Part shown: in pieces, positions 47,290-60,667 of the stretch
How the letters are laid out: the number at the start of each line of letters is the position of its first letter
How positions within the stretch are numbered: position 1 is the first letter of the stretch
DNA from: Antedon mediterranea
Lineage: Eukaryota; Echinodermata; Crinoidea; Comatulida; Antedonidae
NCBI RefSeq assembly: GCF_964355755.1
Contig: NC_092670.1
Location: forward strand, 27,951,795 to 28,015,794
DNA: 64,000 nucleotides
Direction of reading: 5' to 3'
Position numbers and translations under genes: made by a program
The notes under the pieces: generated by a model
Told to the model about the DNA's origin: nothing
The model's database searches: none
What the model saw: only the letters and a program-made list of their open reading frames with translations

Positions 47290-50200
47290 CTCAAAATGGT
47301 CAAAAACGTTTTTAAATACGATATTAAGCTATTTTGTGCTCTTTGATGTTTTTGTGTGAAAAGTTTTATCGAAATGCTCAAAATGGTCTAAAACGGTTTC
47401 TAATGTGATTTTAAGCACTTTGATGTTTTTATGTTAACAACTTTTTTAGAAAATCACAAAATGGTCTAAAACGTCTCCAAATGCGATTTGAAGCAATTCT
47501 AAGCACTTTGGTGTTTTTATGGTAACGAGTTTTTTTGAATATCACAAAATGGTCTAAAATGTCTCCAAATGCGATTTGAAGCTTTTCTAAGCACATTGGT
47601 GTTTTTATGTTAACAAGTTTTTTCGAAAATCACAAAATGGTCTAAAACGTCTCCAAATGCGATTTGAAGCTATTCTGTACACTTTGCTGTTTTGTGTGAA
47701 TAATTTTTGTCGAAATGCTCAAAATGGTCAAAAACGTTTTTAAATACGATATTAAGCTATTTTGTGCTCTTTTATGTTTTTGTGTGAAAAGTTTTATCGA
47801 AATGCTCAAAATGGTCTAAAACGGTTTCTAATGTGATTTTAAGCACTTTGATGTTTTTATGTTAACAACTTTTTTAGAAAATCACAAAATGGTCTAAAAC
47901 GTCTCCAAATGCGATTTGAAGCAATTCTAAGCACTTTGGTGTTTTTATGGTAACGAGTTTTTTTGAATATCACAAAATGGTCTAAAATGTCTCCAAATGC
48001 GATTTGAAGCTTTTCTAAGCACTTTGGTGTTTTTATGGTAACGAGTTATTTCGAAAATCACAAAATGGTCTAAAACGTCTCCAAATGCGATTTGAAGCTA
48101 TTCTGTACACTTTGCTGTTTTGTGTGAATAATTTTTGTCAAAATGCTCAAAATGGTCAAAAACGTTTTTAAATACTATATTAAGCTATTTTGTGCTCTTT
48201 GATGTTTTTGTGTGAAAAGTTTTATCGAAATGCTCAAAATGGTCTAAAACGGTTTCTAATGTGATTTTAAGCACTTTGATGTTTTTATGTTAACAACTTT
48301 TTTAGAAAATTACAAATTGGTGTAAAACGTCTCCAAATGCGATTTGAAGCTATTCTAAGCAATTTGGTGTTTTTATGTTAACAAGTTTTTTCGAAAATCA
48401 CAAAATGGTCTAAAACGTCTCCAAATGCGATTTGAAGCTATTCTAAGCACTTTTGTGTTTTTATGTTAACAAGTTTTTTCGAAAATCACAAAATGGTCTA
48501 AAATGTCTCCAAATGCGATTTGAAGCTTTTCTAAGCACTTTTGTGTTTTTATGTTTACAAGTTTTTTCGAAAATCACAAAATGGTCTAAAACGTCTCCAA
48601 ATGCGATTTGAAGCTATTCTGTACACTTTGCTGTTTTGTGTGAATAATTTTTGTCAAAATGCTCAAAATGGTCAAAAACGTTTTTAAATACTATATTAAG
48701 CTATTTTGTGTTCTTTGATGTTTTTATGTGAAAAGTTTTATCGAAATGCTCAAAATGGTCTAAAACGGTTTCTAATGTGATTTTAAGAACTTTGATGTTT
48801 TTATGTTAAAAACTTTTTTAGAAAATCACAAAATGGTCTAAAACGTCTCCAAATGCGATTTGAAGCAATTCTAAGCACTTTGGTGTTTTTATGTTAACAC
48901 GTTTTTTCGAAAATCACAAAATGGTCTACAACGTCTCCAAATGCGATTTGAAGCTATTCTAAGCACTTTGGTGTTTTTATGTTAACAAGTTTTTTCGAAA
49001 ATCACAAAGTGGTATAAAACGTCTCCAAATGCGATTTTAATGTATTCTAAGCACTTTGGTGTTTTTATGTTAACAAGTTTTTTCGAAAATCACAAAATGG
49101 TCTAAAACGTCTCCAAATGTGATTTGAAGCTATTCTAAACACTTTGGTGTTTTTATGTTAACAAGTTTTTTCGAAAATCACAAATTGGTCTAAAACGTCT
49201 CCAAATGCGATTTGAAGCTATTTTAAGCACTTTGGTGTTTTTGTGTAACCAAGTTTTTTCGAAAATCACAAAAGGGTCTAAAATGTCTCAAAATGCGATT
49301 TGAAGCTATTCTGTACACTTTGATGTTTTTATGTTAACAACTTTTTTAGAAAATCACAAAATGGTCTAAAACGTCTCCAAATGCGATTTGAAGCAATTCT
49401 AAGCACTTTGGTGTTTTTATGGTAACGAGTTTTTTTGAATATCACAAAATGGTCTAAAATGTCTCCAAATGCGATTTGAAGCTTTTCTAAGCACGTTGGT
49501 GTTTTTATGTTTACAAGTTTTTTCGAAAATCACAAAATGGTCTAAAACGGCTCCAAATACGATTTGAAGCTATTCTAAGCACTTTGGTGTTTTTATGTTA
49601 ACAAGTTTTTTCGAAAATCACAAAATGGTCTAAAACGTCTCCAAATGCGATTTGAAGCTATTCTAAGCACTTTGGTGTTTTTATGTTAACAAGTTTTTTC
49701 GAAAATCACAAAATGGTGTAAAACGTCTCCAAATGCGATTTGAAGCTATTCTAAGCAATTTTGTGTTTTTATGTTAACAAGTTTTTTCGAAAATCACAAA
49801 ATGGTCTAAAACGTCTCCAAATGCGATTTGAAGCTATTCTAAGCACTTTTGTGTTTTTATGTTAACAAGTTTTTTCGAAAATCACAAAATGGTCTAAAAT
49901 GTCTCAAAATGCGATTTGAAGCTATTCTGTACACTTTGCTGTTTTGTGTGAATAATTTTTGTCAAAATGCTCAAAATGGTCAAAAACGTTTTTAAATACT
50001 ATATTAAGCTATTTTGTGTTCTTTGATGTTTTTGTGTGAAAAGTTTTTTCGAAATGCTCAAAATGGTCTAAAACGGTTTCTAATGTGATTTTAAGCACTT
50101 TGATGTTTTTATGTTAACAACTTTTTTAGAAAATTACAAAATGGTCTAAAACGTCTCCAAATGCAATTTGAAGCAATTCTAAGCACTTTGGTGTTTTTAT

Positions 50201-53200
50201 GTTAACAAGTTTTTTCGAAAATCACAAAATGGTCTAAAACGTCTCCAAATGCTATTTGAAGCTATTCTGTACACTTTGCTGTTTTGTGTGAATAATTTTT
50301 GTTGAAATGCTCAAAATGGTCAAAAACGTTTTTAAATACGATATTAAGCTATTTTGTGCTCTTTGATGTTTTTGTGTGAAAAGTTTTATCGAAATGCTCA
50401 AAATGGTCTAAAACAGTTTCTAATGTGATTTTAAGCACTTTGGTGTTTTTATGTTAACAAGTTTTTTCGAAAATCACAAAATGGTCTAAAATATCTCCAA
50501 ATGCGATTTGAAGCTTTTCTAAGCACTTTGGTGTTTTTATGTTAACAAGTTTTTTCGAAAATCACAAAATGGTCTAAAACGTCTCCAAATGTGATTTGAA
50601 GCTATTCTAAACACTTTGGTGTTTTTATGTTAACAAGTTTTTTCGAAAATCACAAATTGGTCTAAAACGTCTCCAAATGCGATTTTAAGCAATTCTAAGC
50701 ACTTTGGTGTTTTTATGTTAAAAAGTTTTTTTCGAAAATCACAAAATGGTCTAAAACCTCTCCAAATGCGATTTGAAGCTATTCTGTACACTTTGCTGTT
50801 TTGTGTGAATAATTTTTGTCGAAATGCTCAAAATGGTCAAAAACGTTTTTAAATACGATATTAAGCTATTTTGTGCTCTTTGATGTTTTTGTGTGAAAAG
50901 TTTTATCGAAATGCTCAAAATGGTCTAAAACGGTTTCTAATGTGATTTTAAGCACTTTGGTGTTTTTATGTTAACAAGTTTTTTCGAAAATCACAAAATG
51001 GTCTAAAACGTCTCCAAATGTGATTTGAAGCTATTTTAAACACTTTGGTGTTTTTATGTTAATAAGTTTTTTCGAAAATCACAAATTGGTCTAAAACGTC
51101 TCCAAATGCGATTTGAAGCTTTTCTAAGCACTTTGGTGTTTTTATGGTAACGAGTTATTTCGAAAATCACAAAATGGTCTAAAACGTCTCCAAATGCGAT
51201 TTGAAGCTATTCTGTACACTTTGCTGTTTTGTGTGAATAATTTTTGTCAAAATGCTCAAAATGGTCAAAAACGTTTTTAAATACTATATTAAGCTATTTT
51301 GTGTTCTTTGATGTTTTTATGTGAAAAGTTTTATCGAAATGCTCAAAATGGTCTAAAACGGTTTCTAATGTGATTTTAAGAACTTTGATGTTTTTATGTT
51401 AAAAACTTTTTTAGAAAATCACAAAATGGTCTAAAACGTCTCCAAATGCGATTTGAAGCAATTCTAAGCACTTTGGTGTTTTTATGTTAACACGTTTTTT
51501 CGAAAATCACAAAATGGTCTACAACGTCTCCAAATGCGATTTGAAGATATTCTAAGCACTTTGGTGTTTTTATGTTAACAAGTTTTTTCGAAAATCACAA
51601 AGTGGTATAAAACGTCTCCAAATGCGATTTTAAGGTATTCTAAGCACTTTGGTGTTTTTATGTTAACAAGTTTTTTAGAAAATCACAAAATGGTCTAAAA
51701 CGTCTCCAAATGCGATTTGAAGCAATTCTAAGCACTTTGGTGTTTTTATGGTAACGAGTTTTTTTGAATATCACAAAATGGTCTAAAATGTCTCCAAATG
51801 CGATTTGAAGCTTTTCTAAGCACTTTGGTGTTTTTATGTTAACAAGTTTTTTCGAAAATCACAAAATGGTCTAAAACGTCTCCAAATGCGATTTGAAGCT
51901 ATTCTGTACACTTTGCTGTTTTGTGTGAATAATTTTTGTCGAAATGCTCAAAATGGTCAAAAACGTTTTTAAATACGATATTAAGCTATTTTGTGCTCTT
52001 TGATGTTTTTGTGTGAAAAGTTTTATCGAAATGCTCAAAATGGTCTAAAACGGTTTCTAATGTGATTTTAAGCACTTTGATGTTTTTATGTTAACAACTT
52101 TTTTAGAAAATCACAAAATGGTCTAAAACGTCTCCAAATGCGATTTGAAGCTTTTCTAAGCACTTTTGTGTTTTTTTGTGTTTACAAGTTTTTTCGAAAA
52201 TCACAAAATGGTCTAAAACGGCTCCAAATACGATTTGAAGCTATTCTAAGCACTTTGGTGTTTTTATGTTAACAAGTTTTTTCGAAAATCACAAAATGGT
52301 CTAAAACGTCTCCAAATGCGATTTGAAGCTATTCTAAGCACTTTGGTGTTTTTATGTTAACAAGTTTTTTCGAAAATCACAAAATGGTGTAAAACGTCTC
52401 CAAATGCGATTTGAAGCTATTCTAAGCAATTTTGTGTTTTTATGTTAACAAGTTTTTTCGAAAATCACAAAATGGTCTAAAACGTCTCCAAATGCGATTT
52501 GAAGCTATTCTAAGCACTTTTGTGTTTTTATGTTAACAAGTTTTTTCGAAAATCACAAAATTGTCTAAAATGTCTCAAAATGCGATTTGAAGCTATTCTT
52601 TACACTTTGCTGTTTTGTGTGAATAATTTTTGTCAAAATGCTCAAAATGGTCAAAAACGTTTTTAAATACTATATTAAGCTATTTTGTGTTCTTTGATGT
52701 TTTTGTGTGAAAAGTTTTTTCGAAATGCTCAAAATGGTCTAAAACGGTTTCTAATGTGATTTTAAGCACTTTGATGTTTTTATGTTAACAACTTTTTTAG
52801 AAAATTACAAAATGGTCTAAAACGTCTCCAAATGCGATTTGAAGCAATTCTAAGCACTTTGGTGTTTTTATGTTAACAAGTTTTTTCGAAAATCACAAAA
52901 TGGTCTAAAACGTCTCCAAATGCGATTTGAAGCTATTCTGTACACTTTGCTGTTTTGTGTGAATAATTTTTGTTGAAATGCTCAAAATGGTCAAAAACGT
53001 TTTTAAATACGATATTAAGCTATTTTGTGCTCTTTGATGTTTTTGTGTGAAAAGTTTTATCGAAATGCTCAAAATGGTCTAAAACGGTTTCTAATGTGAT
53101 TTTAAGCACTTTGGTGTTTTTATGTTAACAAGTTTTTTCGAAAATCACAAAATGGTCTAAAATGTCTCCAAATGCGATTTGAAGCTTTTCTAAGCACTTT

Positions 53201-56200
53201 GGTGTTTTTATGTTAACAAGTTTTTTCGAAAATCACAAAATGGTCTAAAACGTCTCCAAATGTGATTTGAAGCTATTCTAAACACTTTGGTGTTTTTATG
53301 TTAACAAGTTTTTTCGAAAATCACAAATTGGTCTAAAACGTCTCCAAATGCGATTTGAAGCTATTTTAAGCACTTTGGTGTTTTTGTGTAACCAAGTTTT
53401 TTCGAAAATCACAAAAGGGTCTAAAATGTCTCAAAATGCGATTTGAAGCTATTCTGTACACTTTGATGTTTTTTTGTTAACAAGTTTTTTCGAAAGTCAC
53501 AAAATGGTCTAAAAAGTCTCCAAATGCGATTTGAAGCTATTCTAAGCACTTTGGTGTTTTTATGTTAACAAGTTTTATCGAAAATCACAAAATGGTGTAA
53601 AACGTCTCCAAATGCGATTTGAAGCTATTCTAAGCACTTTGGTGTTTTTATGTTAACAAGTTTTTTCGAAAATCACAAAATGGTGTAAAACGTCTCCAAA
53701 TGCGATTTTAAGCTATTCTAAGCAATTTGGTGTTTTTATGTTAACAAGTTTTTTCGAAAATCACAAAATGGTCTAAAACGTCTCCAAATGCGATTTGAAG
53801 CTATTCTGTACACTTTGCTGTTTTGTGAGAATAATTTTTGTCGAAATGCTCAAAATGGTCAAAAACGTTTTTAAATACGATATTAAGCTATTTTGTGCTC
53901 TTTGATGTTTTTGTGTGAAAAGTTTTATCGAAATGCTCAAAATGGTCTAAAACGGTTTCTAATGTGATTTTAAGCACTTTGATGTTTTTATGTTAACAAC
54001 TTTTTTAGAAAATTACAAAATGGTGTAAAACGTCTCCAAATGCGATTTGAAGCTATTCTAAGCAATTTCGTGTTTTTATGTTAACAAGTTTTTTCGAAAA
54101 TCACAAAATGGTCTAAAACGTCTCCAAATGCGATTTGAAGCTATTCTAAGCACTTTTGTGTTTTTATGTTAACAAGTTTTTTCGAAAATCACAAAATGGT
54201 CTAAAATGTCTCCAAATGCGATTTTAAGGTATTCTAAGCACTTTGGTGTTTTTATGTTAACAAGTTTTTTCGAAAATCACAAAATGGTCTAAAACGTCTA
54301 CAAATGCGATTTGAAGCTCTTCTAAGCACTTTGGTGTTTTTATGTTAACAAGTTTTTTCGAAAATCACAAAATGGTATAAAACGTCTCCAAATGCGATTT
54401 GAAGATTTTCTAAGCACTTTGGTGTTTTTATGTTTACAAGTTTTTTCGAAAATCACAAAATGGTCTAAAACGTCTCCAAATGCGATTTGAAGCTATTCTG
54501 TACACTTTGCTGTTTTGTGTGAATAATTTTGTCAAAATGCTCAAAATGGTCAAAAACGTTTTTAAAAACTATATTAAGCTATTTTGTGTTCTTTGATGTT
54601 TTTGTGTGAAAAGTTTTATCGAAATGCTCAAAATGGTCTAAAACGGTTTCTAATGAAATGATTTTAAGAACTTTGATGTTTTTATGTTAACAACTTTTTT
54701 AGAAAATCACAAAATGGTCTAAAACGTCTCCAAATGCGATTTGAAGCAATTCTAAGCACTTTGGTGTTTTTATGTTAACAAGTTTTTTCGAAAATCACAA
54801 AATGGTATAAAACGTCTCCAAATGCGATTTTAAGGTATTCTAAGCACTTTGGTGATTTTATGTTAACAAGTTTTTTCGAAAATCACAAAATGGTCTAAAA
54901 CGTCTACAAATGCGATTTGAAGCTATTCTAAGCACTTTGGTGTTTTTATGTTAACAAGTTTTTTCGAAAATCACAAAATGGTATAAAACGTCTCCAAATG
55001 CGATTTTAAGCTATTCTAAGCAATTTGGTGTTTTTATGTTAACAAGTTTTTTCGAAAATCACAAAATGGTCGAAAATGTCACAAAATGCGATTTGAAGCT
55101 ATTCTAAGCACTTTGGTGTTATTATGTTAACAAGTTTTTTCGAAAATCACAAATTGGTCTAAAACGTCTCCAAATGCGATTTGAAGCTATTTTAAGCACT
55201 TTGGTGTTTTTGTGTAACCAAGTTTTTTCGAAAATCACAAAAGGGTCTAAAATGTCTCAAAATGCGATTTGAAGCTATTCTGTACACTTTGATGTTTTTT
55301 TGTTAACAAGTTTTTTCGAAAGTCACAAAATGGTCTAAAACGTCTCCAAATGCGATTTGAAGCTATTCTAAGCACTTTGGTGTTTTTATGTTAACAAGTT
55401 TTTTCGAAAATCACAAAATGGTGTAAAACGTCTCCAAATGCGATTTGAAGCTATTCTAAGCACTTTGGTGTTTTTATGTTAACAAGTTTTTTCGAAAATC
55501 ACAAAATGGTGTAAAACTTCTCCAAATACGATTTTAAGCTATTCTAAGCAATTTGGTGTTTTTATGTTAACAAGTTTTTTCGAAAATCACAAAATGGTCT
55601 AAAACGTCTCCAAATGCGATTTGAAGCTATTCTGTACACTTTGCTGTTTTGTGTGAATAATTTTTGTTGAAATGCTCAAAATGGTCAAAAACGTTTTTAA
55701 ATACTATATTAAGCTATTTTGTGTTCTTTGATGTTTTTGTGTGAAAAGTTTTATCGAAATGCTCAAAATGGTCTAAAACAGTTTCTAATGTGATTTTAAG
55801 CACTTTGATGTTTTTATGTTAACAACTTTTTTAGAAAATCACAAAATGGTCTAAAACGTCTCCAAATGCGATTTGAAGCAATTCTAAGCACTTTGGTGCT
55901 TTTATGTTAACAAGTTTTTTCGAAAATCACAAAATGGTATAAAACGTCTCCAAATGCGATTTGAAGCAATTCTAAGCACTTTGGTGTTTTTATGTTAACA
56001 AGTTTTTTCGAAAATCACAAAATTGTATAAAACGTCTCCAAATGCGATTTTAAGGTATTCTAAGCACTTTGGTGTTTTTATGTTAACAAGTTTTTTCGAA
56101 AATCACAAAATGGTCTAAAACGTCTCCAAATGCGATTTGAAGCTATTCTGTACACTTTGCTGTTTTGTGTGAATAATTTTTGTCGAAATGCTCAAAATGG

Positions 56201-56723
56201 TCAAAAACGTTTTTAAATACGATATTAAGCTATTTTGTGCTCTTTGATGTTTTTGTGTGAAAAGTTTTATCGAAATGCTCAAAATGGTCTAAAACGGTTT
56301 CTAATGTGATTTTAAGCACTTTGATGTTTTTATGTTAACAACTTTTTTAGAAAATCACAAAATGGTCTAAAACGTCTCCAAATGCGATTTGAAGCAATTC
56401 TAAGCACTTTGGTGTTTTTATGGTAACGAGTTTTTTTGAATATCACAAAATGGTCTAAAACGTCTCCAAATGCGATTTGAAGCTATTCTAAGCACTTTGG
56501 TGTTTTTATGTTAACAAGTTTTTTCGAAAATCACAAAATGGTGTAAAACGTCTCCAAATGCGATTTGAAGCTATTCTAAGCACTTTGGTGTTATTATGTT
56601 AACAAGTTTTTTCGAAAATCACAAATTGGTCTAAAACGTCTCCAAATGCGATTTGAAGCTATTTTAAGCACTTTGGTGTTTTTGTGTAACCAAGTTTTTT
56701 CGAAAATCACAAAAGGGTCTAAA

Positions 56724-56779
56724 ATGTCTCAAAATGCGATTTGAAGCTTTTCTGTACACTTTGATGTTTTTTTGTTAAC
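56724..56779 (+). repeat. 56-bp truncated monomer in U4
   Basis: Third copy of the same truncated monomer, 12,335 bp from the one in U3. This copy has GAAGCTTTTCTG just inside it (near 56747) where the others have GAAGCTATTCTG. U2 has no copy at the equivalent place. Confidence 0.92.
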
Positions 56780-59229
56780 ATGTCTCAAAATGCGATTTGA
56801 AGCTATTCTGTACACTTTGATGTTTTTTTGTTAACAAGTTTTTTCGAAAGTCACAAAATGGTCTAAAACGTCTCCAAATGCGATTTGAAGCTATTCTAAG
56901 CACTTTGGTGTTTTTATGTTAACAAGTTTTTTCGAAAATCACAAAATGGTGTAAAACGTCTCCAAATGCGATTTGAAGCTATTCTAAGCACTTTGGTGTT
57001 TTTATGTTAACAAGTTTTTTCGAAAATCACAAAATGGTGTAAAACTTCTCCAAATACGATTTTAAGCTATTCTAAGCAATTTGGTGTTTTTATGTTAACA
57101 AGTTTTTTCGAAAATCACAAAATGGTCTAAAACGTCTCCAAATGCGATTTGAAGCTATTCTGTACACTTTGCTGTTTTGTGTGAATAATTTTTGTCAAAA
57201 TGCTCAAAATGGTCAAAAACGTTTTTAAATACTATATTAAGCTATTTTGTGTTCTTTGATGTTTTTGTGTGAAAAGTTTTATCGAAATGCTCAAAATGGT
57301 CTAAAACGGTTTCTAATGAAATGATTTTAAGAACTTTGATGTTTTTATGTTAACAACTTTTTTAGAAAATCACAAAATGGTCTAAAACGTCTCCAAATGC
57401 GATTTGAAGCAATTCTAAGCACTTTGGTGTTTTTATGTTAACAAGTTTTTTCGAAAATCACAAAATGGTATAAAACGTCTCCAAATGCGATTTTAAGGTA
57501 TTCTAAGCACTTTGGTGTTTTTATGTTAACAAGTTTTTTCGAAAATCACAAAATGGTCTAAAACGTCTACAAATGCGATTTGAAGCTATTGTAAGCACTT
57601 TGGTGTTTTTATGTTAACAAGTTTTTTCGAAAATCACAAAATGGTCTAAAACGTCTCCAAATGCGATTTGAAGCTATTCTGTACACTTTGCTGTTTTGTG
57701 TGAATAATTTTTGTCGAAATGCTCAAAGTGGTCAAAAACGTTTTTAAATACGATATTAAGCTATTTTGTGCTCTTTGATGTTTTTGTGTGAAAAGTTTTA
57801 TCGAAATGCTCAAAATGGTCTAAAACGGTTTCTAATGTGATTTTAAGCACTTTGATGTTTTTATGTTAACAACTTTTTTAGAAAATCACAAAATGGTCTA
57901 AAACGTCTCCAAATGCGATTTGAAGTAATTCTAAGCACTTTGGTGTTTTTATGGTAACGAGTTTTTTTGAATATCACAAAATGGTCTAAAATTTCTCCAA
58001 ATGCGATTTGAAGCTTTTCTAAGCACTTTAGTGTTTTTATGGTAACGAGTTATTTCGAAAATCACAAAATGGTCTAAAACGTCTCCAAATGCGATTTGAA
58101 GCTATTCTGTACACTTTGCTGTTTTGTGTGAATATTTTTTGTCAAAATGCTCAAAATGGTCAAAAACGTTTTTTAATACTATATTAAGCTATTTTGTGCT
58201 CTTTGATGTTTTTGTGTGAAAAGTTTTATCGAAATGCTCAAAATGGTCTAAAACGGTTTCTAATGTGATTTTAAGCACTTTGATGTTTTTATGTTAACAA
58301 CTTTTTTAGAAAATTACAAAATGGTGTAAAACGTCTCCAAATGCGATTTGAAGCTATTCTAAGCACTTTGGTGTTTTTATGGTAACGAGTTTTTTTGAAT
58401 ATCACAAAATGGTCTAAAATGTCTCCAAATGCGATTTGAAGCTTTTCTAAGCACTTTGGTGTTTTTATGTTAACAAGTTTTTTCGAAAATCACAAAATGG
58501 TCTAAAACGTCTCCAAATGTGATTTGAAGCTATTCTAAACACTTTGGTGTTTTTATGTTAACAAGTTTTTTCGAAAATCACAAATTGGTCTAAAACGTCT
58601 CCAAATGCGATTTGAAGCTATTTTAAGCACTTTGGTGTTTTTGTGTAACCAAGTTTTTTCGAAAATCACAAAAGGGTCTAAAATGTCTCAAAATGCGATT
58701 TGAAGCTATTCTGTACACTTTGATGTTTTTTTTGTTAACAAGTTTTTTCGAAAGTCACAAAATGGTCTAAAACGTCTCCAAATGCGATTTGAAGCTATTC
58801 TAAGCACTTTGGTGTTTTTATGTTAACAAGTTTTTTCGAAAATCACAAAATGGTGTAAAACGTCTCAAAATGCGATTTTAAGCTATTCTAAGCAATTTGG
58901 TGTTTTTATGTTAACAAGTTTTTTCGAAAATCACAAAATGGTGTAAAACGTCTCCAAATGCGATTTTAAGCTATTCTAAGCAATTGGGTGTTTTTATGTT
59001 AACAAGTTTTTTCGAAAATCACAAAATGGTCTAAAACGTCTCCAAATGCGATTTGAAGCTATTCTGTACACTTTGCTGTTTTGTGAGAATAATTTTTGTC
59101 GAAATGCTCAAAATGGTCAAAAACGTTTTTAAATACGATATTAAGCTATTTTGTGCTCTTTGATGTTTTTGTGTGAAAAGTTTTATCGAAATGCTCAAAA
59201 TGGTCTAAAACGGTTTCTAATGTGATTTT

Positions 59230-60240
59230 AAGCACTTTGATGTTTTTATGTTAACAACTTTTTTAGAAAATTACAAAATGGTGTAAAACGTCTCCAAATG
59301 CGATTTGAAGCTATTCTAAGCAATTTGGTGTTTTTATGTTAACAAGTTTTTTCGAAAATCACAAAATGGTCTAAAACGTCTCCAAATGCGATTTGAAGCT
59401 ATTCTAAGCACTTTTGTGTTTTTATGTTAACAAGTTTTTTCGAAAATCACAAAATGGTCTAAAATGTCTCCAAATGCGATTTTAAGGTATTCTAAGCCCT
59501 TTGGTGTTTTTATGTTAACAAGTTTTTTCGAAAATCACAAAATGGTCGAAACGTCTACAAATGCGATTTGAAGCTATTCTAAGCACTTTGGTGTTTTTAT
59601 GTTAACAAGTTTTTTCGAAAATCACAAAATGGTATAAAACGTCTCCAAATGCGATTTGAAGATTTTCTAAGCACTTTGGTGTTTTTATGTTTACAAGTTT
59701 TTTCGAAAATCACAAAATGGTCTAAAACGTCTCCAAATGCGATTTTAAGGTATTCTAAGCACTTTGGTGTTTTTATGTTAACAAGTTTTTTCGAAAATCA
59801 CAAAATGGTCTAAAACGTCTACAAATGCGATTTGAAGCTATTCTAAGCAATTTGGTGTTTTTATGTTAACAAGTTTTTTCGAAAATCACAAAATGGTCGA
59901 AAATGTCACAAAATGCGATTTTAAGCTATTCTAAGCACTTTGTTGTTTTTATGTTAACAAGTTTTTTTCGAAAATCACAAAATGGTCTAAAACGTCTCCA
60001 AATGCGATTTGAAGCTATTCTGTACACTTTGCTGTTTTGTGTGAATAATTTTTGTCGAAATGCTCAAAATGGTCAAAAACGTTTTTAAATACGATATTAA
60101 GCTATTTTGTGCTCTTTGATGTTTTTGTGTGAAAAGTTTTATCGAAATGCTCAAAATGGTCTAAAACGGTTTCTAATGTGATTTTAAGCACTTTGGTGTT
60201 TTTATGTTAACAAGTTTTTTCGAAAATCACAAATTGGTCT
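59230..60240 (+). other. Rearranged patch at the U4 right end
   Basis: Between the last clear match to U3 at an offset of 12,335 and the first at 10,785 lies a mixed series of A subtypes around the triplet at 59976. The part from about 59270 to 59710 resembles the interval at 41.64-42.11 kb (TTTTGTG, TTTTAAGG, TCTACAAATG, GAAGATTTTC, TGTTTACAAG). It is followed by a GTCGAAAATGTCAC monomer (59896). Private changes are AAGCCCTTTGG (near 59495), GGTCGAAACGTC (one base short, near 59545) and TTTGTTGTTTTTATG (near 59940). It is the only part of U1-U4 that I could not place by a simple constant offset. Confidence 0.75.
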
Positions 60241-60667
60241 AAAACGTCTCCAAATGCGATTTGAAGCTTTTCTAAGCACTTTGGTGTTTTTATGTTTACA
60301 AGTTTTTTCGAAAATCACAAAATGGTCTAAAACGGCTCCAAATACGATTTGAAGCTATTCTAAGCACTTTGGTGTTTTTATGTTAACAAGTTTTTTCGAA
60401 AATCACAAAATGGTCTAAAACGTCTCCAAATGCGATTTGAAGCTATTCTAAGCACTTTGGTGTTTTTATGTTAACAAGTTTTTTCGAAAATCACAAAATG
60501 GTGTAAAACGTCTCCAAATGCGATTTGAAGCTATTCTAAGCAATTTTGTGTTTTTATGTTAACAAGTTTTTTCGAAAATCACAAAATGGTCTAAAACGTC
60601 TCCAAATGCGATTTGAAGCTATTCTAAGCACTTTTGTGTTTTTATGTTAACAAGTTTTTTCGAAAAT

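Larger units (their letters stand above)
37550..49882 (+). repeat. Higher-order unit U3, 12,333 bp, near-identical to U1
   Basis: Triplets start at 37550, 37890, 38407, 38835, 39527, 40219, 40559, 41427, 42119, 43253, 43769, 44781, 45300, 45728, 46687, 47203, 47631, 48059 and 48575. All intervals except one (a 1-bp shift inside the 42119 triplet region is within my reading error) equal those of U1, at a constant offset of 23,486. I noticed only scattered single-base differences, for example GTTTTGTCGAAATG near 42285 against GTTTTATCGAAATG in U1, and CTAAAAATGG near 23891 in U1 against CTCAAAATGG here. This implies a recent duplication or strong homogenisation. Confidence 0.92.
37441..53100 (+). 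repeat. Right copy of large duplication, offset 23,486 bp
   Basis: Partner of the block starting at 13955. The left edge is sharp: just upstream, 37427 onward reads AGCAATTTTGTGTTTTTATG-like sequence, while the left copy has GGTGTTCTTTTATG at 13941. The copy includes all of U3 and the first seven triplets of U4. Private changes on this side include ACAGTTTC at 50414, where the left copy has ACGGTTTC, and the 2-bp gain near 52170. Confidence 0.83.
49883..60667 (+). repeat. Higher-order unit U4, 10,785 bp, rearranged right end
   Basis: Triplets start at 49883, 50223, 50740, 51168, 51860, 52554, 52894, 53762, 54454, 55588, 56104, 57116, 57635, 58063, 59020 and 59976. A counts are 1, 3, 2, 5, 5, 1, 7, 5, 10, 3, 8 plus a 56-bp fragment, 3, 2, 8, 8, 5. 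The unit follows U3 at an offset of 12,333 to 12,335 up to about 59230. The 2-bp shift is a private gain near 52170 (a longer T/GT run before GTTTACAAG). After 59230 the U3 series 3, 2, 2, 3, 12 is replaced by 8, 5, a net loss of 1,548 bp. From about 60240 it rejoins the end of U3 at an offset of 10,785. Confidence 0.9.

Noticed and set aside
59903-60088. 61-codon open reading frame on the + strand
   Set aside because: It lies wholly in satellite monomers. Its protein shows the monomer period (two similar QNG-containing stretches about 29 codons apart), and it is open only because a few monomers here have compensating one-base length changes. No ribosome-binding or splice context, and no copy in the equivalent places of other units.
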